Positions 33,188 to 40,787 of a DNA stretch of 40,787 nt are shown piece after piece (the first letter of the stretch is position 1; every line of letters starts with the position of its first letter). Source of the DNA: Brevibacterium sp. p3-SID960 (GTDB taxonomy: Bacteria; Actinomycetota; Actinomycetes; Actinomycetales; Brevibacteriaceae); NCBI RefSeq assembly GCF_025144725.1, contig NZ_JALXKS010000030.1:1-40787 (forward strand), in the 5' to 3' direction. Below the pieces are notes generated by a model. The model did no database searches. It saw nothing but the letters and a program-made list of their open reading frames with translations, and was not told the origin of the DNA. A program made the position numbers and the translations under genes.

Positions 33188-34117
33188 TTACTCCTCAGGC
33201 CCGTCGTCCCAGTCGTCGGGAGTGTCACCGGATTCGACCTCGGCGCGCAGACGCAGGATGCCCTCCTGCACGCGGTCGCGTTCGGCCGTGAGCGCCTCGG
33301 CTGACGGGTAGGCCTGCTCGACCTGTTCGAAGACCGGTTCCATGCCTTCGGCCGACATGTCCGGTTCGGTCACGTCGATCTGCGCGAACGACGGGCCGAT
33401 GTGCTCCATGAGCCCGCGGAGCCCGGCTTCTCCCCCACCCAGGTGCAGGCCGCCGAACAGTCCGACGGCAGCCCAGCGCATGCCCAGTGAGTTCTTCAGC
33501 ACCGTGTCGACATCTTCGGCACTGGCGATGCCGGCTTCGACGATGTGGGTGGCCTCGCGCAGCAGGGCGTTCTGCAGACGGTTGCCGACGAACCCGGGGG
33601 CTTCCTTCTTCAGCACCACCGGTACGCGGCCCAAGGTGACGAGGAACTCGCGAACCGCAGCCACCACCTCGGGCGCGGTGCGCTCACCGGGGACGACCTC
33701 GACCAGGGGCATGACGTGCGGCGGGTTGTACGGGTGGCTGATGAGGATGCGGGCGGCGGCCTCATCGGACAGGCGCGCGGCGATCTTCGTCGGCAGCAGC
33801 GCGGAGGACGAGGAGGCGAGCACACAGTGCCGCGGGGCGGCATCGACGAGGTCGGCGAACATCTGGATCTTCGCCTCGAGGTTCTCCGGCCCGGACTCCT
33901 GCACCAGGTCAGCGCCGTCCACCGCCTCGGTCAGGCATTGGCAGACCTCGATCGGCGTCTCGGTCTCGGCGGCCAGCCTCTCAGCGACCGTGTCGAGATC
34001 CGGGCGGGGATCGAACAGGCGCACGCGGTGTCCGTGGGAGGCGAACAGCCTAGCCCAGGACAGGCCGATCGTGCCGGCTCCGATGATGGCAACAGTCAGC
34101 GGGGTTTTGGTGAGCAT
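33188..34117 (-). CDS. 3-hydroxyacyl-CoA dehydrogenase-family NAD enzyme
   Basis: A 309-aa dehydrogenase. The Rossmann motif GAGTIGLSWARLFASHGH sits at 13-30, followed by an acidic D in LFDPRPD that marks NAD preference. ESGPENLEAKIQMF, SSSSALLPT and SHPYNPPHVMPLVEVVPG carry the catalytic Ser/His/Glu/Asn pattern; GFVGNRLQNALLREA is the C-terminal-domain signature. Single-domain members of this length include L-gulonate 3-dehydrogenase (lambda-crystallin) and L-carnitine dehydrogenase, both possible here. The C-terminal 60 residues are acidic. ATG 34117 follows TACGTT with a 7-nt gap. Confidence 0.9.
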   Translation of the reverse strand: MLTKTPLTVAIIGAGTIGLSWARLFASHGHRVRLFDPRPDLDTVAERLAAETETPIEVCQCLTEAVDGADLVQESGPENLEAKIQMFADLVDAAPRHCVLASSSSALLPTKIAARLSDEAAARILISHPYNPPHVMPLVEVVPGERTAPEVVAAVREFLVTLGRVPVVLKKEAPGFVGNRLQNALLREATHIVEAGIASAEDVDTVLKNSLGMRWAAVGLFGGLHLGGGEAGLRGLMEHIGPSFAQIDVTEPDMSAEGMEPVFEQVEQAYPSAEALTAERDRVQEGILRLRAEVESGDTPDDWDDGPEE

Positions 34118-34218
34118 ATGGGCAAACGTACACCGCCGCCTGCCACATTTCGACTCCGCCCGGCACGCGGGGCGGCCAGCACCCTGGCGGTAGTGCGCTG
34201 GCGTGGAATAATGAGGCC

Positions 34219-35061
34219 ATGAGCAACGAGAACATCATCGCCGGAGCCGAGGAACAGCTCGCCCAGGCACAGGAGTCAGCTGGTGTCGTCATGCGCTGCC
34301 TGCACACCGCCGCTGAGGCAGCCGAGGCCTCGCTGCTGCTCGATGAGGTGTGGAACGTCGGCAGGGCCGGCACCACCCAGCTCGAGCCGGGACTCATCGT
34401 CGCACTTGCCCATGCCGGCAACTATGTCGCCGGTGCCTTCGATGCTGAGGACGACTCTCTCATCGGCGTGACGATCGGGTTCTTCGGTCAGCCGCTGGGC
34501 AAGATGATGCACTCGCATATCGCCGGTGTGCGACACGATCAGGTGGGCCGCGGCACCGGTGCGGCGATGAAGCTGCACCAGCGGCTGTGGTGCCTCAACC
34601 ACGGGATCAAACAGATGACGTGGACGTTCGATCCGCTCATCGCCCGCAACGCCTACTTCAACTTCAGCCGCCTCGGCGTCAGCGCGCTGGACTACTACGA
34701 GGACTTCTACGGCCAGATGCGCGACGGCGTCAACGAGGGCCAGGCCTCGGACCGGATGCTCGTGTCCTGGCGGCTCGACCTGCCCAAGCGCCCGCCGCTG
34801 CCGGAGGCGCTGGAGGGTGCTGATCCGGTCTTCGCACTCGACACCGTCGACGGTGAGCCGCGGCTGAGCGACGTGCCGCGCGAATGCGAGGTCGTCGGAG
34901 TGCGGATCCCCAGCGACATCGAATCGCTGCGCGGGGTCGACCCTGAGCTGGCCACCCGCTGGCGGATGGCGCTGCGCGACACCTTCACCGGCCTGATGGA
35001 AGACGGGTGGGAGATCGCCACCTGCCGCCGCGACGGGGTGTACCTGCTGACGCATCCGTGA
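34219..35061 (+). CDS. GNAT-superfamily protein (COG3375-like)
   Basis: A 280-aa protein with an N-terminal GNAT-type acyltransferase fold: EDDSLIGVTIGFFGQP (strands), then HSHIAGVRHDQVGRGTGAAMKLHQRLW with the acetyl-CoA-binding QVGRGTGAA loop, and MTWTFDPLIARNAYFNFSRLG. This last motif marks the uncharacterised COG3375 family, often found beside N-acylamino-acid racemase genes, which are not present here. Substrate unknown. ATG 34219 is six bases after AATAAT, with no strong Shine-Dalgarno; probably leaderless. Ends at a bidirectional terminator. Confidence 0.85.
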   Translation: MSNENIIAGAEEQLAQAQESAGVVMRCLHTAAEAAEASLLLDEVWNVGRAGTTQLEPGLIVALAHAGNYVAGAFDAEDDSLIGVTIGFFGQPLGKMMHSHIAGVRHDQVGRGTGAAMKLHQRLWCLNHGIKQMTWTFDPLIARNAYFNFSRLGVSALDYYEDFYGQMRDGVNEGQASDRMLVSWRLDLPKRPPLPEALEGADPVFALDTVDGEPRLSDVPRECEVVGVRIPSDIESLRGVDPELATRWRMALRDTFTGLMEDGWEIATCRRDGVYLLTHP

Positions 35062-35198
35062 CGGGTGAGCTGGCGCAGCCAGTCTGCGAGCCTGCGATCT
35101 GCGCGCCTGTGCTTCCGGGCAGAAGTCCGGTCACAAAGTGACGGTCCCGGGTACGGATCAGGGGTAATATTCGACCAGTCTTTGGGCCGAGAAGAGTG

Positions 35199-35250
35199 AG
35201 AGGAGCCATCCTCCCGATTCCTGATTGGGTATCGGAAGGATGGCTCCTCT
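35199..35250. terminator. Bidirectional terminator, GNAT gene / acyl-CoA ligase
   Basis: A perfect 14-bp stem (35199-35212 with 35237-35250) and an inner CCGAT/ATCGG pairing (35214-35218, 35231-35235), between convergent genes. Confidence 0.8.
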
Positions 35251-35260
35251 GTGTGTGCTG

Positions 35261-36886
35261 TCAGTCCTGCTGCTGGTGCTGACTGCGCAGCAGCTTCTTG
35301 TCCAGCTTGCCCACTGAGGTGCGCGGCAGCTCCTCGCAGAAGACGACGTCATCGGGCAGCTGCCACTTGGCGAACCGGTCGGCGAGGACGTCGAGGATGC
35401 TGTCCTTCGTCACACCGTCCTCGCGGGCGACGACATAGGCGACCGGGCGCTCATCCCACTTAGGGTCGGGCACCGCGATGACCGCGGCCTCGGCGACCTG
35501 CGGGTGATCGAGCAGCGCATTCTCCATGTCAATCGAGGAGATCCACTCACCACCGGATTTGATGACGTCTTTGAGGCGGTCGGTGAGCTTGAGGTACCCC
35601 TGCTCGGTCAGCAGCCCGGCGTCGCCGGAGCGCCACCAGCCGTCCATGAACCTCTCAGCGCTGTCGTCGAGGTTGTGGTAGCTGCTCGTGATCCACGGTC
35701 CGCGGAAGAGCACCTCGCCCTGTTCACCGGCCGGCACCTCAGCTCCGGCCGGGTCGACGATCTTGACGTCGATGCCGGTGACCGGCAGACCTTGGTAGCG
35801 CTGCAGATCCCACACCTCCTCCTCGCTGAGCTCCATGCCGGGCTTGAGGTGCCAGTTGACGGTCACCAGCGGCGTCGTCTCCGTCGCACCGTAGGCGTGG
35901 ATGACCCTGACGCCGGTGAGGTCGGTCAGACCCTTGAGCAGCGCCAGGGGCGGTTCGCTGGCACCTGAGACCACCCGGGTGCCGGAGAGGTCCGGCGGAG
36001 TGTCGAGAGCCTTGAAGTGCTCGAACAGCGGAGTCAGCAGGGCCGGTGCTGCGTTGGCGACGGTGACGCCGAAACGGGTGAACCCCTCGGCCACCGGGGT
36101 GATATCCGCAGCAGCGAAGCGGCCCGGCAGCACGACACCGGCGCCGGCGGCCAGCGCCGTCTGGGGGAAGCCCCACGAGATGACGTGGAACATCGGCGTG
36201 ATCGGCATGACGACGTCGGTGTAGTCGACCTGGAGGCCGGCCAGCGAGGCCATCGTGTGCAGGTACATGCCGCGGTGGGAGTAGAACACGCCCTTGGGCT
36301 TGCCGGTCGTGCCGGTGGTGTAGCCGGCATAGGCGGCGGTGTTCTCGTCGATGACCTGCCAGTCGTAGTCGGTCGGTCTGCCGGAGATGAGCTCCTCATA
36401 GGAGTACACGTTCTCCAGGCTCGTTTCGATCTCGCTCAGCGGCTTGTCGGTGAGCACCACCCAGCCCTTGACGTAGGTCGAGGGGGCGAAGGCCTCGGCC
36501 AGCGGCAGCAGCGATTCGTCGACGAAGACCCAGTCGGTCTGCGAATGGTTGACGACATAGGCGAGGTCGGGGACCGCCAGGCGCAGATTCATCTGCAGCA
36601 TCGTCGCCGCTACACACGGCACGCCGAAGTACAGTTCGAAGTGGCGGCGGGAGTTCCAGTCCATGACGCCGACGGTGCTGCCGGCACCGATCCCGAGCTC
36701 ATCGAGGGCGTGGGCGAGCTGGCTGATGCGGGCGTACTCTTCGCTGTAATCCGACTGGTGCCACTGCCCGGCCAGATCGCGGTAGGTCACCGGTGCATCG
36801 GAGAACGTCCGGTTGGCATGCCGGAGGAAGGTGGTGAGGTTGAGCTGGTAGTCATCGCCCATGGTCGAGCGGTTGCCGGTGAGCAT
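35261..36886 (-). CDS. Fatty-acyl-CoA ligase (AMP-binding enzyme)
   Basis: A 541-aa adenylate-forming ligase that activates a carboxylic acid to its CoA thioester. P-loop YTTGTTGKPKGV, the A5 motif YGATETTP, the A7 motif SGDAGLL and A8 LKDVIKSGGEWIS are intact, with the A10 Lys in TSVGKLDKKLLR. Best fit is the medium/long-chain fatty acyl-CoA ligase group of actinobacteria. AAAGG lies nine bases before ATG 36886; ATG 36862 is in frame. Third gene of the operon MDR reductase - enoyl-CoA hydratase - ligase, 53 bp after the hydratase gene. Confidence 0.93.
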   Translation of the reverse strand: MLTGNRSTMGDDYQLNLTTFLRHANRTFSDAPVTYRDLAGQWHQSDYSEEYARISQLAHALDELGIGAGSTVGVMDWNSRRHFELYFGVPCVAATMLQMNLRLAVPDLAYVVNHSQTDWVFVDESLLPLAEAFAPSTYVKGWVVLTDKPLSEIETSLENVYSYEELISGRPTDYDWQVIDENTAAYAGYTTGTTGKPKGVFYSHRGMYLHTMASLAGLQVDYTDVVMPITPMFHVISWGFPQTALAAGAGVVLPGRFAAADITPVAEGFTRFGVTVANAAPALLTPLFEHFKALDTPPDLSGTRVVSGASEPPLALLKGLTDLTGVRVIHAYGATETTPLVTVNWHLKPGMELSEEEVWDLQRYQGLPVTGIDVKIVDPAGAEVPAGEQGEVLFRGPWITSSYHNLDDSAERFMDGWWRSGDAGLLTEQGYLKLTDRLKDVIKSGGEWISSIDMENALLDHPQVAEAAVIAVPDPKWDERPVAYVVAREDGVTKDSILDVLADRFAKWQLPDDVVFCEELPRTSVGKLDKKLLRSQHQQQD

Positions 36887-36939
36887 GAGGGTGTGCCTTT
36901 CATGTCATGCGATCGGTGCGGGTGCAGCGGCTGAGAGGT

Positions 36940-37704
36940 TCAGGCGCCGCGGAACTCCGGGGTGCGCTTGGCGAGGAACGCCGTGACGCCTTCGGCGGCA
37001 TCGGCGGAGTCCTTGAGCATGTCCTGGCCAGTGGCCTCGCGGTTCAGGGCTGCGTCGAGTTCGTGCAGGGTTGCCTGGTTGATCGCCCATTCGGTCTCGC
37101 CGAGTGCCAGGGTGGGGCCGGCGGCGAGCTGGGAGGCGATCTCCTGTGCCCGGGTGAGGTACGCCTCGGGTGCGGTGACCTCGGTGGCCAGGCCCCAGTC
37201 GTAGGCCTGGGCGGCGTGGACCTTCTCGCCGGTCAGGGCCATGCGCAGGGCGCGGTGGCGGCCGGCGGAGGCGGCGACGAGTGCCGTCGAGCCGCCGTCG
37301 GGCATGAGGCCGATGCGGGTGAAGGCGAGCATGAGGTAGGACTTCTCGCTCATGATGACGTAGTCGCAGATGAGCGCGAACGAACAACCGACACCGGCGG
37401 CCGGGCCGGAGACGGCGGCGACGGTGGGCACGCGCAGGTCGCGGATCTTGCCGATCGCCTCGTTAATGAGATCGAGGCCGACGCCCTTGAGCTCGCCGCC
37501 GGTCATCGCTGAGACGTCAGCTCCGGAGCAGAAGGAGCGTGCGTCGCCGGTGAGGATGACGGCGCGGGCCTCTTCAGCGGCGCGCTCGAGTGCTGTGTTG
37601 AGGGCGATGACGGTGTCGCGGGTGAGTGCGTTGAGCGCCTGTGGGCGGTTGAACCGGATCGTCATGACGCCGGCGTCGAGGGTGACGTCGAGCTCCTCAG
37701 CCAT
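36940..37704 (-). CDS. Enoyl-CoA hydratase/isomerase family protein
   Basis: A 254-aa crotonase. IRFNRPQALNALT opens the fold, SFCSGADVSAM is the CoA-binding/oxyanion loop, and GPAAGVGCSFALICDY the second. In the catalytic region it reads FTRIGLMPDGGST: Asp instead of the Glu of classical hydratases. This resembles PaaG-type isomerases, so isomerase or ring-expansion chemistry is as likely as hydration. AGGAGG six bases before ATG 37704 lies within the end of the MDR gene (8-nt overlap), so translation is coupled. Confidence 0.9.
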   Translation of the reverse strand: MAEELDVTLDAGVMTIRFNRPQALNALTRDTVIALNTALERAAEEARAVILTGDARSFCSGADVSAMTGGELKGVGLDLINEAIGKIRDLRVPTVAAVSGPAAGVGCSFALICDYVIMSEKSYLMLAFTRIGLMPDGGSTALVAASAGRHRALRMALTGEKVHAAQAYDWGLATEVTAPEAYLTRAQEIASQLAAGPTLALGETEWAINQATLHELDAALNREATGQDMLKDSADAAEGVTAFLAKRTPEFRGA

Positions 37705-38674
37705 GGGGGTCCTCCTGGATGTCGAGAATGACTTTGCCGATCACCGAGCGGTTCTCCAGCTCGGTGATCGCCGCTGCGGCCTGGTCGAGGCTGAAGCGGG
37801 CGTGGATGTGGGGGTTGAGCTGGCCGTTTGCGAGGTATTCGCGCAGGTGGGCCCACTGCTTCTGGGCCATGAGCGGGTCGGACGGCAGGGCGGCGCCCCA
37901 GCCGACGCCAGCGACGGAGATGTTGTTGAGCAACAGCCGGTTGACTTTGACCTCCGGGATCGAGCCTGCGGTGAAGCCGAGCACGAGCAGTGTGCCGAAA
38001 CGGGCCAGACACCGCAGGGAGTCGGTGAAGCGGTCCCCGCCGACGGGGTCGACGACGACGTCGACGCCGCGCGGGGCGATGTCCTTGACGGCGTCTTTGA
38101 AGCCGTCGGCGCGCACGACGTGCTGGGCGCCGAGTTCGGTGACCATCGCGGCCTTCTCATCACTGGAGACCACCGCGATGACCTCAGCCCCCATTGCCAG
38201 GGCGATCTGCACGCAGGCCGAGCCGAGGCCGCCGGCCGCACCGTGGATGAGGACGCGCTGACCCGGCTGCAGGTTCCCGCGGGTGCGCAGGGCGAAGTCG
38301 GCGGTCAGGACGTTCATCGGCATCCCGGCCGCAGCCTCCAAGGAGAGCTCCTCAGGCAGGGGCAGAACCATAGCCTCGGGTGCGGTGGCGAACTGGGCGA
38401 ACGCCCCGCTCGGGATGATCGCAGCGACCCGGTCACCGGGGGCGAAACGGGAGGAACGGGATTCGACGACGGTGCCGGCGAGTTCGGAACCGAGGATGAA
38501 GGGCGGTTCGTGCTTGGTCTGGTACTGCCCGTAAGTCTGGAGCAGCTCGGGGAAGGTGACCCCGGCGCAGGCGACCTCGATGAGGACTTCGCCTTCGGCC
38601 GGGGACGGTGCGGGTGCGTCCTGCAGCTCGACTGCGCCCGGGCCGTCGAGGCGGGTGACGTGGATGGCCTTCAT
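37697..38674 (-). CDS. Zinc-independent MDR oxidoreductase, quinone/enoyl reductase type
   Basis: A 325-aa medium-chain reductase of the NADPH:quinone oxidoreductase group. MKAIHVTRLDGPGAVEL opens, then CAGVTFPELLQTYGQY and PFILGSELAGTV. The NADPH loop is HGAAGGLGSACVQIA, and VVDPVGGDRFTDSLRCL follows. Zinc-binding Cys clusters are absent. It may reduce an enoyl-CoA or quinone-like substrate. AGGGAGA precedes ATG 38674; the frame upstream to 38728 lacks family sequence. First gene of the minus-strand acyl-CoA operon, divergent from a thioesterase, with an operator-like dyad between them. Confidence 0.92.
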   Translation of the reverse strand: MKAIHVTRLDGPGAVELQDAPAPSPAEGEVLIEVACAGVTFPELLQTYGQYQTKHEPPFILGSELAGTVVESRSSRFAPGDRVAAIIPSGAFAQFATAPEAMVLPLPEELSLEAAAGMPMNVLTADFALRTRGNLQPGQRVLIHGAAGGLGSACVQIALAMGAEVIAVVSSDEKAAMVTELGAQHVVRADGFKDAVKDIAPRGVDVVVDPVGGDRFTDSLRCLARFGTLLVLGFTAGSIPEVKVNRLLLNNISVAGVGWGAALPSDPLMAQKQWAHLREYLANGQLNPHIHARFSLDQAAAAITELENRSVIGKVILDIQEDPHG

Positions 38675-38762
38675 ACTCTCCCTTTTCGCCGTGAGACTGT
38701 GCCAGCAGGGCGAGTGCGCCCTTGCCACGGTCGATGCCGGCAGCTAGATTGAATCCGGTATC

Positions 38763-38774
38763 GAACGATTGTTC
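38763..38774. promoter_or_regulatory. Operator-like dyad in the divergent acyl-CoA promoter
   Basis: GAACGATTGTTC has perfect 4-bp half sites around four central bases. It lies 89 bp before the MDR start and 67 bp before the thioesterase start, where a TetR-type repressor of fatty acid genes would bind. No regulator gene is in the window. Confidence 0.5.
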
Positions 38775-38840
38775 AGCAGACTACTGGCTTGATCTGTCTC
38801 ACACAAGAAGAGGTGGGACGCAAAGCCTGCGAGGAGTGAG

Positions 38841-39482
38841 ATGAACCGTCACAACCAGTCCCAGGTCACCCCTTATATCGCCCACACAGCTGAGCTGACC
38901 CGCGAGCTCATCGACGTGCTCGTGGCCACCGGTGACGAGGCGTCTGTGGCCGCACGGGTCGGGGAGCTGGCCGGGCAGCTTCAGGCACTGGCCGCCGATC
39001 CGTCGCAGGCGGCACCGGCGCACGGCGCCCGAAAGTCCTACCTGCCCAACGACCGTAGCCCGGTGACCTCGCTGCGCAACCCGATCGCCCCGCCGATGGA
39101 GCTCAGCTACTCAGACGGCCGCGCTGAGGGCACCGTAACGCTGAGCGCACCCTATGAAGGCCCACCGCAGCGAGCGCACGGCGGGGTCGTGGCGATGCTG
39201 CTCGATCACGTCATGGGAGCTGCTGCCAACACCGATGCCCCGCCGCCGGCGCTGACCCGGATGCTGTCGATCGACTACTTCGACGGCACCCCGCTCGGGG
39301 CAGAGGTCACCGTCGTCGCCTGGGTCGACCGGGTTGAGGGTCGCAAGAAGCACATGGTCGGCGAGATCCGGCACGATGGGAAGGTGTGCGCGCGCTCGAC
39401 CGGGCTGTGGATCGATCTGCCGGCCGAGGTGTACGAGAAGGCCTTCGCCGCGGCGGGTTTCGCCCCGGAATCATTCGCCTGA
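38841..39482 (+). CDS. Hotdog-fold thioesterase (PaaI-like)
   Basis: A 213-aa protein. Residues 1-75 form a helical lead. The hotdog domain follows: YEGPPQRAHGGVVAMLLDHVMGAA is the PaaI signature (HGG with the helix-borne Asp), and TRMLSIDYFDGTPLGAEVTVVAWV the strands. It should cleave acyl- or phenylacetyl-type CoA thioesters. GAGGAG is four bases before ATG 38841. Ninety-three bp ahead of the thiolase gene, probably the same transcript. Confidence 0.9.
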   Translation: MNRHNQSQVTPYIAHTAELTRELIDVLVATGDEASVAARVGELAGQLQALAADPSQAAPAHGARKSYLPNDRSPVTSLRNPIAPPMELSYSDGRAEGTVTLSAPYEGPPQRAHGGVVAMLLDHVMGAAANTDAPPPALTRMLSIDYFDGTPLGAEVTVVAWVDRVEGRKKHMVGEIRHDGKVCARSTGLWIDLPAEVYEKAFAAAGFAPESFA

Positions 39483-39575
39483 CCACAACAGTGTGACCCC
39501 GGTCGCAGGGGCCGGCAGGCAGCTGGCTACAGTTGAGCTCGGTCACACCCACTGCACCGCTCCAAAGGAGTCCAC

Positions 39576-40718
39576 ATGAACGACGCAGTCATCGTCGCCG
39601 CCCGGCGCACCCCGACCGGTAAGCGCGAAGGCGTGCTCTCCGGCATCCATCCTGCTGACCTTTCGGCCCTCGTCATCGAGGACCTCGTGACGACCACCGG
39701 CATCGACCCGGTCGTCCTCGACGATGTCATCTGGGGCAATGTCACCCAGGCCGGCGAGCAGACCGGTGACATCGCCCGCACCGCAGCCCTGTCTGCAGGC
39801 TTGCCGGAGTCGGTGCCCGGTGTCACAGTCGACCGCCAGTGCGGCTCGTCCCAGCAGTCTGTGCACTTCGCCGCCGCCGGACTCATCGCCGGTCATTACG
39901 ATGCCGTCATCGCCGGCGGTGTCGAATCGATGTCGCGCAACCCGATGGGCTCCTCGCTCATGGGCAAGAGCCCCTACGGCGAGCGCTTCCTCGCCCGCTA
40001 CGACGGCGTGTTCCCCAACCAGGGAATCGGCGCGGAGATGATCGCCGAGCAGTGGGGTTTCGACCGCACGCAGCTCGATGAGTTCGCGATCGAATCCCAC
40101 GAACGGGCAGCCGCGGCCACCGATGCCGGTGCCTTCGAATCGCAGATCGTGCCGGTCGAGACCGAGCACGGCACCATCACCGCCGATGAGGGCATCCGTC
40201 GCGGCGGCACCGTCGAGGGCCTGGCGAAGCTCAAGACCGTCTTCCGCGAAGACGGCGTCATCACCGCCGGCAACGCCTCCCAGATCTCCGACGGCTCAGC
40301 AGCCCTGCTCATGATGACCTCGGAGAAGGCCCGCGAGCTCGGACTCACGCCGATCGCCCGTGTGCACACTGCGGTGCTGGCCGGAACTGATCCGGTCATC
40401 ATGCTCACCGGCCCGATTCCAGCGACCCAGAAGGCCCTCAGACGCTCGGGGCTGTCGATGTCAGACATCGGCGTCTTCGAAGTCAACGAGGCCTTCGCCT
40501 CGGTGCCACTGGCCTGGGCCAAGGACCTCGAGGCAGACACAAAGCTCATGAACCCCAACGGCGGAGCGATCGCGTTGGGTCACCCGCTCGGCGGCTCGGG
40601 CGCCCGCCTCATGACGACGATGGTCCACCACATGGCCGACAAGGGCATCAGGTACGGCCTGCAGACGATGTGCGAAGGCGGCGGCCAGGCCAACGCCACC
40701 ATCCTCGAACTCCTCTGA
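39576..40718 (+). CDS. Acetyl-CoA acetyltransferase (thiolase)
   Basis: A 380-aa thiolase II, for condensation or cleavage of 3-ketoacyl-CoA. The nucleophile Cys89 is in VDRQCGSSQQSVHFAA; FEVNEAFASVPLAW, GGAIALGHPLGGSGAR (His336) and TMCEGGGQAN (Cys366, the acid/base) are all intact. Length is about 10 residues shorter than the common 390. AAAGGAG precedes ATG 39576. A dyad GTGTGACC/GGTCACAC and a -10-like TACAGT (39528-39533) lie in the gap before it, so it may have its own promoter besides reading from the thioesterase. Confidence 0.95.
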   Translation: MNDAVIVAARRTPTGKREGVLSGIHPADLSALVIEDLVTTTGIDPVVLDDVIWGNVTQAGEQTGDIARTAALSAGLPESVPGVTVDRQCGSSQQSVHFAAAGLIAGHYDAVIAGGVESMSRNPMGSSLMGKSPYGERFLARYDGVFPNQGIGAEMIAEQWGFDRTQLDEFAIESHERAAAATDAGAFESQIVPVETEHGTITADEGIRRGGTVEGLAKLKTVFREDGVITAGNASQISDGSAALLMMTSEKARELGLTPIARVHTAVLAGTDPVIMLTGPIPATQKALRRSGLSMSDIGVFEVNEAFASVPLAWAKDLEADTKLMNPNGGAIALGHPLGGSGARLMTTMVHHMADKGIRYGLQTMCEGGGQANATILELL

Positions 40719-40725
40719 CACCGTT

Positions 40726-40762
40726 CCCGAGGCACAGCTGGAAACCCAGCCACCGCCTCGGG
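40726..40762 (+). terminator. Terminator-like hairpin after the thiolase gene
   Basis: CCCGAGGC (40726-40733) pairs with GCCTCGGG (40755-40762), with an inner GCTGG/CCAGC stem (40737-40741, 40746-40750), directly after the stop codon. Confidence 0.65.
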
Positions 40763-40787
40763 CGCGGCACCGTCACCGGCACGGCCC

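Noticed and set aside
39491..39548. GTGTGACC/GGTCACAC dyad before the thiolase
   Set aside because: The arms are 42 bp apart, too far for one operator or a stable hairpin, so I do not claim it as a regulatory site.

Overview
High-GC actinobacterial chromosome. The GC-rich wobble positions, a leaderless promoter style (TANNNT hexamer 6-7 nt before the start codon), a GT39 protein O-mannosyltransferase, an LPXTG surface protein and CDP-glycerol/Stealth wall-polymer genes all fit Micrococcales. My best guess is a Brevibacterium-like organism, but the sequence alone does not prove this. No rRNA, tRNA, CRISPR array, phage or insertion sequence is visible.

Layout. (1) 1-2.8 kb: a DUF4190-type membrane protein with a Tyr/Gly repeat tail, a doubtful small membrane ORF, a 28-bp tandem repeat, and a protein O-mannosyltransferase. 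(2) 2.9-9.8 kb: a nonulosonic (sialic-type) acid polymer operon. It holds a bimodular CMP-nonulosonate synthetase with a fused HAD phosphatase, a NeuB lacking the SAF domain, a GT2 glycosyltransferase, a polysialyltransferase-like protein, and a 761-aa two-domain glycosyltransferase-like protein. A convergent GtrA-family gene follows. (3) 10.5-13.1 kb: methionine ABC transporter metNIQ. (4) 13.1-14.8 kb: formate-tetrahydrofolate ligase. (5) 14.9-23.8 kb: a wall-polymer (teichoic-acid-type) locus on the minus strand: GT2, CDP-alcohol phosphatidyltransferase, galE, tagD, two Stealth phosphotransferases, a broken hexapeptide acetyltransferase and a CDP-glycerol glycerophosphotransferase. The middle (about 18.4-20.5 kb) is visibly poorer in GC. 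(6) 23.8-35 kb: mixed genes: a hypothetical repeat protein, aldo/keto reductase, a HhH-like protein with a histone-H1-like tail, NUDIX, AtoE-type transporter, LPXTG protein, succinate-semialdehyde-type dehydrogenase, NTF2-like, 3-hydroxyacyl-CoA dehydrogenase and GNAT. (7) 35-40.7 kb: acyl-CoA metabolism: a minus-strand MDR reductase/enoyl-CoA hydratase/acyl-CoA ligase operon, divergent from a hotdog thioesterase and a thiolase, with an operator-like dyad between them.

How it fits together. Regions 2 and 5 each encode activated-donor synthesis plus transferases for surface polymers. Region 2 has everything needed to activate a nonulosonic acid and polymerise or transfer it, but no UDP-GlcNAc 2-epimerase (NeuC). 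Together with the fused phosphatase, this raises the possibility of a Kdn-type acid made from a hexose-phosphate. This operon is the most interesting part of the window.
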